DNA of 64,000 bases. It comes from Dichetophora obliterata. Taxonomy: Eukaryota > Arthropoda > Insecta > Diptera > Sciomyzidae. The stretch lies in NCBI GenBank assembly GCA_963920525.1, contig OY986435.1, forward strand, positions 296,231,817-296,295,816, given 5' to 3'. Of this stretch, positions 32,903 through 44,400 are shown piece by piece (positions within the stretch are counted from its first letter, which is position 1; the number at the start of each line of letters is the position of its first letter). A model generated the notes under the pieces. That model saw only the letters and a list, made by a program, of their open reading frames with translations, did no database searches and had not been told where the DNA came from. Made by a program: the position numbers and the translations under genes.

Positions 32903-33247
32903 GCATAGAAACTAAAGTAAAACAGAAATACAACAACAAATGCCCCGATGGTGCAGTGCGTTAGCGCGCGCTTGCACGGGTATCACAAAGATTTCTGATG
33001 ACGCTTTTAGCAGAGCAGAAATTGCAATCAGATCAGCTAGTGATTTTTTCCTTTTCATATTGAAAAAACTTTGTTGTTGTTGTTGTTTCTTTGGAAAAAT
33101 TCGTTAGAACAATTAATTGTTCTAACTTTGACCTTAAGCTCAATAAACGATTTTAAACTATCAAACAACTAGAATTTGTATTTAAAATCAAGTATGATTT
33201 AAACTATCAAACATTTAGAATTTGTATTTAAATCATATAAAGTCAAC
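32903..33247 (+). mobile_element. SINE-like repeat with A-box-like head and GTT block, copy 2
   Basis: Matches 10966-11375 from ACTAAAGTAAAACAGAAATA through GATGGTGCAGTGCGTTAGCG and the internal 55-bp duplication to ATATAAAGTCAACA. It lacks the extra segment seen in copy 1 and has a shorter GTT tract. Confidence 0.6.
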
Positions 33248-33256
33248 ATTATTAGT

Positions 33257-34121
33257 TTAAATTTTACATTTTCTGGTTATGAAAGATTTTATAACAATTC
33301 CTTGTCGAAATGAAACATAAATATACTTCAAAATCCTGACATTTAAACTTAAATCTGCTGGATTAAGCCATGTGCTTACACGTTCAGCATGAGGATTTTC
33401 ATAGTTTATATTTTGAGAGGTGTAAATAAAAGTTTTTGCCAGTTCCATTTTGAAAGCAAAGTACTGCCACGGAGATTCACCAATCGCTTAAGCGGTCCGG
33501 CGATTTTTTCTATCCAAGAGGCAGCAGCTGCAAAATCTACAAAGTGGAAAAATTGCCCTCACGGTCCACTTTCCTGTTCTTCCTCTAATTGCGTACTTTC
33601 CGAGAACCCTATCAAGCAAATCAATACCACCCATGTAAGAGTTATAGAGTTTAATTGAAACTGGCCTTGCTACGTCAATGTATTTTTTTGTTCTTTACTC
33701 CAACGTCTACAGGTATCTTCAGGGTGTAAGGCAATTTCTGTAGATGCGATAAAGACTGGTTTATTATAAACTTTACTATAGCCACTATATTACTTTACTA
33801 TAGCCACTTTTTCGTCATCACTCACAACTCAATCATAAGAGCCACGTCCAAGTTTTCTTAGCATGTTATATGATTTCAAATAATCTGTTTAACTTTCACT
33901 AATTTACCTTCCTCTTTTTTAGTTATTTCCCTCTTTGGTACTTTAATATTCATAAAAATGCCAGTTCTGTTACATTGTCTTTGCCTTACGAGATCCAAAA
34001 GTGGTATAGAAGTAAAGTAACGATCCATGTAAATTGATGTGCCTAATGGTAAGGTATCCTGCAACTTCAGTACCATTTTTCCAACTACATGTAACTTTTC
34101 AGGTGTCCAATGGTAATCCAT
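33257..34121 (-). pseudogene. piggyBac-like transposase remnant
   Basis: Minus frames read MVLKLQDTLPLGTSIYMDRY then FTSIPLLDLV, followed after stops by VSIKLYNSYMGGIDLLDRVL, GRTGKWTVRAIF and MELAKTFIYTSQNINYENPH. DRYFTSIPL and YMGGIDLLD are the regions carrying two of the three catalytic Asp residues in piggyBac transposases. The part with the first Asp is missing. There are several frameshifts and stops. Confidence 0.78.
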
Positions 34122-34124
34122 TGG

Positions 34125-34700
34125 TTTTCAGGTATATCATCTGATATTTTCATTGATCATCGCTTAAGTTTATCTACCGTCATGTGTTTATGTTCGTTAA
34201 TTTGCTCAACATTATACCCCAAATAGAAACGTCCAGGGGGCTAAGGTAAGGGGATGACGGAGGGCCTTCCTACAACAGAAATAAAACATGGCAAATTTGC
34301 TCTGCACCACCTTTGAACGATTTTTGCCTTTTGTGCTGGAGAAGAATCTTGTTGAAAACAAAAGTGACCCTCTCTGTAAATTTGCTTGGCATGCCGCATA
34401 AGATAGTTCTTTAAAACATGTTCTCAGTAATATTCCGAATTATTTTAACGCCTTTTTCGATAAGAAGAAGGGGAAATTTGCCTTTTTCGGAGAAAGCGCC
34501 CCCAAACCATGATTGACGAAACATTTTGAAACCTTTCAATGGTTTTTATTTTTCTTTAGAAATTTCTGCCATGCAAGCTGCGTACATTCTATCATTTTGC
34601 GAGTTGTGGCTTGCTTGCAAAAACAAGATTTTTTCGTCGGAAAATATGATACTACAACCTGTGCTTCTTTTTGTATAATTGGTATTAATAAAGGTGTGAC
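34125..34700 (-). pseudogene. mariner-like transposase remnant abutting the piggyBac remnant
   Basis: Minus frames read FSDEKILFLQASHNSQNDRM, then GGAFSEKGKFPLLLIEKGVK, a QQDSSPAQKAKIVQRWC-like segment after frameshift, and APWTFLFG/LDVSIWGYNVEQINEHK. The order SDE, WGG-SxxGK, QQD and LDxSIWG is that of mariner-like DDE transposases. It is interrupted by stops and joined directly to the piggyBac fragment. Confidence 0.7.
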
Positions 34701-34781
34701 AGTTACTTTGAGTCACAGTTAACACTAATCTCAGTAATACCCAAAGTATTACATATGCTACGTTCAATATTTAGTATCGTA

Positions 34782-35890
34782 CCCAAGTAACAATATTAGC
34801 CATATATTCATTCTTGCAGAGCTTATAGTGCTATCTTATATAGCAGCAAGCTTCAACTATAGCTTTAGTCGCGCTACTAAAGCTCTTGCAGAGAATATAT
34901 AAGGCTACTTTCTTGAGTTTAAAAGCACTATTTTTACTTCATATGAGGAGTAGAAGCAGCTGTAAACTTTTAAAAGAGTCCCTGTCAAACCCAAATAAGA
35001 GCTCTTGCAAAGCTCTTTTATTATTCGTTTAAGTATGTATGTGTTAAAAATAAACTCAATAAATATATAAAATTTGACAAGTGTTTGTGATGATAAGAAT
35101 GACAAATAAATTAAAGAAATAATAAAGTGATTATTATATCAGACTCATGTTCGTGTATTCGTTATATGCTGCGAATTTCGGTGCGCTTTTGAATTTATCG
35201 GAAACGTGAATGTAGTACTTCGAAAAACTACAACGGGCTTAACAAATAATTAGAATTAAAAAGTGTTAATTATTTAAAAATAGTTGGAAAATTTTTAACA
35301 TTCTTTAAGATCAACTAAAAATGATTTAAGTACTTTATTCTTAAATATATGTATCATAGAAATCATCAATTTCGTTTTAAATGTTATTGTAAACACTAAT
35401 ATTTAGCTTGCTTCAACTCCGAAGATTTTCTATTTTTTATAAGATCGCCATTTTTTTCAAAGAAGCTCTTTATCAGATTTTTTAGTCACTTGTTATCCCC
35501 AAAAAAATTTATTGCATTAATTTACAGTATTTTATATGTATTCGCTTTAAAAATGCAATACAAAAATACACATTAAAGCAAATATTATACTCAATCTACG
35601 AGTTTTAAAACTGCTGTAAAGTAATTTTTATTACTCTAAAAGATCCTTTACAGAGCAAGTAGTAAATTTTAGAGTTCTGCTCTTTTGCAGATTTGATAAA
35701 ATCCTTTACAGAGCTGTATAAAGTATTAAAGCTCAAAATGGTAAAAAAATCATATTTAGAGCATTTTCTTTAAAATTAAAAGCAACTAGCAGCAAACAAA
35801 GCTGCGGTAAAGCTTTAACCGCATATTATACACCTATAGAACACTTTTAGGACTCACTCGCACCTAGTTGCTCCAACAATGTTACTTGGG
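34782..35890. mobile_element. non-autonomous element with TA duplication and GAGCTCTTGCA subterminal repeats
   Basis: TA at 34780-34781 and 35891-35892 flanks CCCAAGTAACAATATT and, inverted, AACAATGTTACTTGGG. Many internal copies of AGAGCTCTTGCAxAGCTCTT-like motifs lie near both ends (34818, 34885, 34995, 35640, 35700). No coding sequence. Confidence 0.72.
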
Positions 35891-36043
35891 TATTCGCGTT
35901 AAAACTAATTTTTTCGTTATTTTCGTTATAAGAAATGCAAAGAAAAGAGTCTATCATATAAATAAGAATAGTGAGCTGCTCAAAATCTATAATATAGTAT
36001 TAACTTACCTTTACGTGAAGTTGCTATGGCGAAAACTGCACAA

Positions 36044-36133
36044 CATCCTACACAAAAATTTCACTTGTTATTAAACTGACCAATAATTTGGTTTAAGGTC
36101 TAAAGACCTGCCGCCACCTTTACCTATCCTAAC
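36044..36133 (+). mobile_element. 3' fragment of the CCTAA-tailed SINE
   Basis: ACACAAAAATTTCACTTG, ACCAATAATTTGGTTTAAGG, then GGTCTAAAGACCTGCCGCCA match the last 110 bp of the 29421-29821 SINE. The tail is degenerate (CCTTTACCTATCCTAAC). Confidence 0.75.
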
Positions 36134-36659
36134 TACTTTTAATGTATTTTGAGATAAAGATTCCAAAAATGGCGTACATTTTTCTACTGAGCTGTATTAA
36201 CGTAACTTTTTCAACGTTTCGGTATAGCATTCCTTCACGAATTTTATTAAACGTTTCGATTTTCAATTCGTTAACGAAACTTCCTTATATTTCTGTATAT
36301 TGTTTGTTAACGCAACTTCCTAAATATTTCATACATAAATTTCTTCCCGACGTTTCTTCATTGCATTCTTGTACCAATTTGGAACATTTATATGAAATTT
36401 TCGTCAAAGGCCAAATGTATGGCCAAATCACATGTTTCGTCAAGGATCAAGAAAAATCGTACATGATTCATATGAGATTTCTTCAAGACTGGAACAACTG
36501 GGTTATTCAGTAATAATGTAATGTGCATAAAAGTGTAATGTGAAGTTTCAATACGTCGTCAAACGTCACGTTGAAAAAAAAGGTACCCAAACGGCCTTCA
36601 TCGCAGAGCACGGTCATGTCATCTGATATAAAAAACAAAAACTTTTTATAAATTGTATT

Positions 36660-36841
36660 CAGCCCAATCATGAAACATATTCTCCCGGGATAAAGATATC
36701 TCATTTTTTATTTTACACTAATGAATATTGGCGGTTGATAAACAAAATTGCATTAAGAATTTCCAAAAAGTTTTAAACTTTATCTTAAAACGGAAACTTC
36801 CTTTTACAACTTCCGGGAGAAAATGTTTCATGATTGGGCTG
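36660..36841. mobile_element. 182-bp MITE
   Basis: CAGCCCAATCATGAAACAT and TTCTCCCGG at the left are matched inverted by CCGGGAGAAAATGTTTCATG and ATTGGGCTG at the right, about 29 bp. No target duplication is clear. Confidence 0.7.
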
Positions 36842-36844
36842 ATT

Positions 36845-37470
36845 ACATATACTGCAGTTTGAACTTATAATATTGAGTTGATGTTGATTAGTTGCAAATT
36901 AGAAAAATAGCGGACATGTGAATTTTTAGTAGCGTTTTTTAAAATTTTTCTCTAAAAAAACAACATATTATCTTAATTTAGGTTTAGGATCCAGTAAATT
37001 TTATCTACTTTTAAATAGAAAAAAATCCAAGCCCATCTATACAGTAGTAGTTGAGATATCGGGAAGGCCAGTTTGAGAAACATGATTTTTGAGAAAACGC
37101 GTTTTAAGATTTGGTTAACGATTTTTTCGAGTGCGTTTATGAAAACATGGGTTCCTTTCGTATGCGATAACTTTCTTATGCTATAATTATCAGCCAAACC
37201 GATTTGGGAAAGTATTCTACACATCATAAGCCATCGAAAAATTAACGAAAAAATAATAGAGTTTTTAGGTTGAATTTCATGAGAACCTGCCCTTAAATTC
37301 TACACATTTTTTTAAGAAGCAATTTATAAAATAACAACAAAAAGTGAATGTTTTTTAAAATTTATTTCGTACATATTATAAGTTTTTCTTGTAATTCTAT
37401 AAGCAAATCACATTATTATAGGTTATACACATACATATATGTAAATTATACATAGGAAAAATATATTAAA
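36845..37470. other. intergenic AT-rich DNA without recognisable feature
   Basis: No terminal repeats or coding signal seen between the two MITEs. Confidence 0.45.
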
Positions 37471-37474
37471 AATA

Positions 37475-37730
37475 AGGGTATTCACGATTCAGTGCACTTG
37501 CATGTCAAGTTGAGGTTTTGAGGACTTGTGCAGTTAGGTTTTCGTGAACACACCACCATCCCTATTTCAAAGCTGTCAAAATGTTCAATGTGCACAAGTA
37601 CACAACTGCTCAAGTTTGAGGCTACAGTAGAAAAGCACTTTTGCAGATTTTTGACGTACGCGTATTTTGTTTTTGTAAGTGAACAAGTCCTCAACTGCAC
37701 TGGCAAGTGCACTGAATCGTGAATATCCCT
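37475..37730. mobile_element. 256-bp MITE
   Basis: AGGGTATTCACGATTCAGTG and CACTTGC at the left recur inverted at the right (GCAAGTGCACTGAATCGTG, AATATCCCT). Inward similarity includes GTTGAGGxxxTGAGGACTT. Lies 480 bp downstream of the ABC transporter stop. Confidence 0.72.
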
Positions 37731-38210
37731 AATATTACAACATAATAACATATGCTAACAATTTGAGGAATGATATTAATGTACACATCGTTAAAATATC
37801 TTTCACCCGGAAGGTTTACCTAAAGTATGAAGATTTTGTACATTGTTATAATAAATAAATATATTTAGCGCGTCTGATTTCCAATGAGATAACGATAATA
37901 TCTATGTATGTCACTATTACATTTAAAACTAAGAATGCTTTTTGATATCTTTGATTTTTACCATCTTTGATCTGAAGAAGTACAACCTGCTATTTTCACA
38001 TGGGGCCTTATCAGTAGTAATTTTAATGTCGACTCTAAATTAGGTGTAAGCTTTTTTACTACAAATTCTATAGAAATAATGTCAGAAAAGCTCACACTGT
38101 ATTTAGAGTAGGCATTAAATCGAGCATTGCTAAGGCCCATTGTTCTTATGTTGAATGATAAATGTCACTTTAAATAGCGCACTTATACCACTTATACCAA
38201 GTAGTTAGCT

Positions 38211-38422
38211 TTAAGTTTTTCTTTTAATACCTATAATGCACAGTGTAAAGAAAATAACTATCCATGCTGCCATAACTATAAAACCATTGTACACCTGGCC
38301 ATTTGTTATAGGCCAACCTTTTTCTATTATATTTCGAGCTGATATGGAAGGAATCGTAAATGGGAAAAACATGACAACATCTTGCAGAGACTTTGGCATT
38401 CCCTCCAAAGGCCATAGCAGTC
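38211..38422 (-). CDS. ABC transporter last exon
   Basis: Acceptor ATTTAG is followed by LLWPLEGMPKSLQDVVMFFP, a re-entrant segment, the last membrane helix MAAWIVIFFTLCIIGI and KRKT, then TAA at 38213-38211. LWPLEGMP is a hallmark of this subfamily. Confidence 0.94.
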
Positions 38423-41400
38423 CTAAATAACATTTAGAACATTTTTTTTATTATAAATAAAAAGAAATACTAAATGATCAGCAAATATTACCGCATAGAA
38501 TAATCATCGGATAAAATGCTCCAGTTGCAACGAAATTTGCTTCCGTATGAGATTTACAGTACACGGAAATGAGCAATCCTTGATATATAGAAAAAGATAT
38601 TACATAATTTTTATTTACGATGAATATTTATTTTACCAAAGAGCATTCCACAAAAAGCAGTCAGCGTCAATAAGCCTATTAACGTGGCTGTATCACCCTT
38701 GTTATACGTATCGAATACGAGTCCAATGTACATTATCACCTCAAACGATTGGAAAGCCATTATAATAAGCTGCGTCAGAAGATGAGCCCACAGCATTTCC
38801 GTTGCTGAAACACCTATTGGGGAAATATTTGAAAATGCATCTATGTTTGAACATGTTTCGGTTTAAGTACCTGCTACCAAAGTTCGATCCCAAACTCCGT
38901 CCATGCGCTCCGAAATAAAAACTGCTGCAGTCATCAATGTAGCGAGGAAGAAAACCATTCTAAACGGTTAAAATTATTAGAGTGGTTTAAAATCATTTCA
39001 TATATATTGGCTAAAAATTTATTTCTAACAGTTAAATCCTTTATTAGAATTTACCCATAGATTTACCCAATAACACCAGGCGCCAATCTAAATGTGTTTC
39101 GATAGCCACTATAAATTTCTGATGTGTTTTACACGGTCGGTCACAAAAACCAAACCACTGCCAACCCTGCCATTTTTTCATACAAATCGAATAAGAAGTG
39201 AATTTTTTTATCGTTTCTTGGAAAATGGTTTGAATTGCTTCTTTGATATTCCATGAATATGTAAAAATACAAAGTTATGAATTGTTATACGTTTTTGCGA
39301 CATTAAAAACAGTTTCGATTGCGCAACCAAGCAATATGTCGCAGAAATTTAGACAATTCGGTCTTTATAGTCTAGTAAAGAGTTCGCTAGACCAGGGGCG
39401 GATCCAGCAAAATATTTCAGGGATGTTTAAAAATATTTATGTGCGTTATATTAGGGTGATTAAAAAACCTATATTTTCAAATCCACCGAACCCGACCGAA
39501 TGAGATGTTTATATCAAAATATGAAAATAAAATTTTTTTTTTTAATTTTAAGGTGGTGCTACCAGCGTTTTCTGTTTAGTTGGAGAAAATTGACGAAAAA
39601 GCCTTAAAGTTAAGAAATTCATATCTCACTCATTTTGTGAAAAATCATGATTTTTTTTTAAAGGAATACGGAAAATAGATCAGAATTCTTAAAAACGTGT
39701 TCAAATTTTGGATACTAGATTTATTTTTTTTTTAGCCAATAGAGAGTTAAAGAAAAGAATCGGTGGTAACTTTGGTTCCAATGGAAAAAACACATGACAT
39801 TTAGAGGTCAAATTAGGTGCGATGGACTCTCAACATACCCCTCTTTGAGAATTTTAATAAAGTTTGGTCATGCTTTTTTTTTGGTCGATTTCGGCACACT
39901 GTGTTTTAGTTCAAGAAAAAGAATATTTGTTATTAAATTATTAAGTTTTTTTTTTGACCGTGAGTGTATGACTGCTTACAGCTAAAGGCGCGATATCGCA
40001 GTAAACGTAAACAAAAACAAGAACAAAATTTAGTCCATTAGAAACATGGTGTAAGAAATAGAGGTGTTAGTGAGTTTGACACTTCTCTCTCAAAACGATA
40101 AAATTATGTTTCCCCGTTCTTGTCAAAAACAGCTGATGGTGAATTACAATGAAAACAAATTTTGTTAAATTCGTATCTTTCTGCAAGTTTATAAAATTCT
40201 TAGTGAGATTAAAGTGAGAATATGTTCTTCGATATGTTCTTGAAGCGGACGATGTGAATGCAAGACAATTTGCATGCTGGCCAAAGCTTCATGTCGGCGC
40301 CACCTTCCAGCTCACGTTTCTGATAAAATGGTCAAAACATTAATGACAAACTTGGCAAATCGGCGAAGACAACTGCAATAACTTTTTGTCAACAAAACAC
40401 TGCACAATTAATTGCATTAAATATTTATTTATACTTAATTCGCACAATAAAAACTATAGTACATCATTTAGCAACTCAAACAAATAACACAATTTGACAA
40501 CTATCAACAGTTCCGCTCTTTCGCTCACAATTTTTTGACAGAAGCAAAGAAATTAATGGTGTTGCCAAAAACTCACTAACACCTGGTTTTCTTACACCAT
40601 GATTAGAAATAGAAACAGCTACCAATGTTTGTAGCATTGGGGTGTGAATATCTACAGTGGCGAGCAGAATGGCTAAATGTTTGCTACTTTCATGGATTTT
40701 TTATTGCTGTTGAGTCATTTTTTAATGAAACGCTACCAAAATTTCAGGTTATATATTTAATTTATTAAGAAACAATACGTATGAGTTAAATTTTGTAAAA
40801 TGTATACACATAAAAAATATATTACAAAATTAAAAAAAAATTATATTTATCCAATTTTTCGAGTGTTAAAATTTGTCAGCGTCGGGTCATTATTGATACC
40901 GTTATCCCTGCCGTTTTGTTTTTGTTGCTGAAATTTATTGTTGCTTGATTCGCGATAAACAAAAAAAGTTAAGTAATGCAGTCGTGTTTACTTGATTCGG
41001 CGTCAAATTTGCTGTGTCTTTGCTGTGTTTAAATTGAAAGGACTGTTTTTAAATTTTTATCAAAATGAGGAAGATTAATAAAAAGGCTGAGGATGAAGTT
41101 GTTTCAATGACTCAAAACGGTCGTTCAACGAGAGAAATTTCACAAAGCTTACAAATTTTCCATCAAACTGTTCTAAATGTCATGAAACGACGGAATATAA
41201 AGGCTCCAAAGGTTACAAAAAGGCGCCCCAATCTACTTTAGAACAGAGATGTTCGAGCCATGGAGTGCTTATTAGCTCAACAAGTAGCTAAGACACCAAA
41301 AGAAGCTGCAAATAAAATTAAAAAGCCGATCAGTGAGTGGATAGCACGCAGAGCGGTGAATAAAATTTGGTTGGAGGCCGCCATCAAGCTACAAAAGCCA

Positions 41401-44400
41401 GCATTGTCTGGCAAAAAACGTGAAAGCGAGGTTAAATTTCTGCAAAAAGTACAAACACGTGAGTGTCGATGATTGGAAGCGTGCGATCTGTCCTGTTGAG
41501 ACCCTGATTGACCCCATGAAAAGCTGCAGAAGCATCAAGTTAAACAAACGATGAAACATGGCGGTGGTAGCCTTATGGTGTAGGGCTGCTTTACATGGTG
41601 GCATATTGGTCCACTTGTAAGAATATTCGGTATAATGAAAAAAGAAGACTACCTGAACATCTTACAGACCAATTTGCCAGATTTCATTGACCTAAGCGCA
41701 TAACAGAAGAGTTGATATTCCAACAAGACGGGGATCCGAAGCATACAGCGAAAACTGTTCAAGAGTTACTAAAAAATCAGGACTTCCAGCTTTTACAATG
41801 GCCAGCAGAGGCGGCTAGCATCTTACAAAATGATCCCAAAGAACATCGACGAACTATGGGTCAGGAGTTCAGAAGTACGGGCGTGAACTTCCACATGCAA
41901 CTATTGAAAAACTGGTCGAGAGCATGCCGAGACGTATTAATAGCATCATTAAGGCCAAAGGATTTTGGCATAAAAATTAATTTTCTATTTTATGTAATAA
42001 AAATTACCGCCGTGCAAAATTGGCTATTTTATTAATATCTTCTTTATTTATATATATTTTGTAAACTTGAATTAATACGTTTTGTTTCTTAATAAATAAA
42101 GTATTTAACCTGACATTTTGGTACCATTATAATGAAAAATGACTCTATAGCAATCAAAAATATATAAAAGTGGCAAACATTTAGACAGTTTGCTCGCCAC
42201 TGTATATGTAACCTCTGCACAAATGCACTCGTTTTTTCTACAACAGTAGAACCAACAGTGCCGAGTTCAGAACATAACATAACTCTGTTAAGTCAAGCAG
42301 AACATAACCAATTCATTAAACGACAAGAACCGAGCAGTGCAGAGCACTCGTCGGCTTCAAAGCAGAACTTGTTCGCCGCTTGCTTTACCAGAACCACGGT
42401 TGCCACCTTTAGTAGAAAAATATCATATTTGGGAATTTTTAATTGCCGTGGGAATTAAAAATTCCCATGGTATTTTTTAATTCAGCATGGTATTTTTTAA
42501 TTCACGTGGGATTTTTTTGAGAATTTTTAATTGCCGTGGGAATTAAAATTTCACATGGTATTTTTTAATTCAGCATGGTATTTTTTAATTCACGTGGGAT
42601 TTTATTTGGGGATTTTTTAAATTTTAAGGATTTTTAATCAATATTTGCGCAAAACTTCGTTTCCTTACAGTTTTAAAATGTTATTTTTGCACAAATATCT
42701 CCGCACGCTTTTTCACACCTGGTTATATATTAAATGTGTTATAAACACATCCAAATTAAAAAAAGCGCACGCAGCAACACATTGAACGTATTAAATCTAA
42801 ATAAAACTGCACTTAGAAACATAGTTTCGACGGATTTGGTCGCCGCTATTCTTCATGCAAAACGCTTATCACAAACAAAAAAAAATTACAAGGTCGTATT
42901 TAACAAAAATCATTATAATTTGTTTAAAAATAATATGTTGTTTGTTTAAAAATAATGAACAAAATTAAGAAATCGACAGCTAAATGTTAATACAACTGCA
43001 GTCAAAATAATAGCAGTGCGTAAAACTAATTCATAAAAATTAAAATCAGACACAAAAACAATTATCAGGAATGTTCTGCATTCCACTTCCGAGTGAAAGT
43101 GAAAATAAATCATAGTTGAATTTGATATTTGGTGTACTACATATCACTTTTTTCTTTTTGTATTTTATTTAATTTATTAATATAATCAATTGTATAACCA
43201 AAAAAAGTGATATATGTTATATAGAACACCAAATATCGAATTCAATTATGATTTATTTTACCTTCCACTCGGAAGTGGAATGCAGAACATTTTTTCTTAT
43301 GTATTCTTTTATTATTATTTATTTATATCTTTGCTGCTAAGCACGGTTTATTGAGAAATGCTACTTGAGTCGCAAAATTTTGAATGAAATAACGGTTATG
43401 TTCTGTTCAAACTTTGAATTCAATCAGCCAGAATAATAGTTTTGTTTTAAGAACTCTATTTCGAATTAAATATGGCATATTTTGAAAATAAAAACATGTA
43501 CGGACTTTCTTAAAAACGCTTTAATTTTAATTTGTTTGTCTTATTGCTATTTTTGAGCACAATTGTACATGTTTTATTTATTTAACTTGTAATATTTGTT
43601 TGCGTTTTCAATGTCAAAAAAGTATGCAATATTTACATTTTTAATAAATTTTGTGGTATTTTTTAATTCGTATGATATTTTCTGGGGTATTTTTTAATGC
43701 GTGGTATTTTTGTGGTAATTTTAAATACTTGTGATATTTTTTGTGGTATTTTTTAATTCGTATGGTATTTTCTGTGGTATTTTTTAATGAGAGGTATTTT
43801 TGTGGTAATTTTAAATACTTGTGGTATTTTTTGTGGTATTTCTTTAATAGCCGTGGGATTTTTTTTAGTATTTTGGTATGGGAATTGTTGTGGTAATTTT
43901 TTTTTGTTCTCGTGGGAAAAAGGTATTTTTTATGGGAATTTGAGGTGGCAACCGTGACCAGAACACGATGTTATTCGTTCTATAAAACAAAATTGATTGA
44001 TAACAGCGAGAAAAGCATCGATTACACCTAACGCAGCAGAACATTGGCAAAGAGATTAAGGGCTAGGAATTTCATGCAAATGCAAGTTTTTACTGGGCAT
44101 CTTAAAGCGTAAATGGTTAAGTTATCTTTGCGAATCATGAATTCCTTTCTAAATGGCATTCAGTAGCTAGTTCATATTTTTAAATATTTTGCAATAAATC
44201 CATGGTTTTGCATATTTTAAAAATATGCTTATTTTTGCATATTAATTGCGTATATTTTTTATACAATAAATGCATGTGGTTTTTGCATATTTTGCTTTTT
44301 TTGATTTGCAACCATTAAAATTTAATAAGACATACGGAAAAAGATAACTTAGAATTATTAGGTACTTTTAACTGAACTTTATTTTTTTTTTAAATTTATT

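Noticed and set aside
33389..33658. 89-codon plus-strand frame
   Set aside because: It is antisense to the piggyBac remnant, whose motifs are readable on the minus strand.
36142..36513. 123-codon plus-strand frame
   Set aside because: It begins just after the SINE fragment, shows no domain or codon pattern, and is rich in repeated FSTFRYSI/NVSIFNS-type text from AT-rich repeats with related ACGAAACTTCC motifs.
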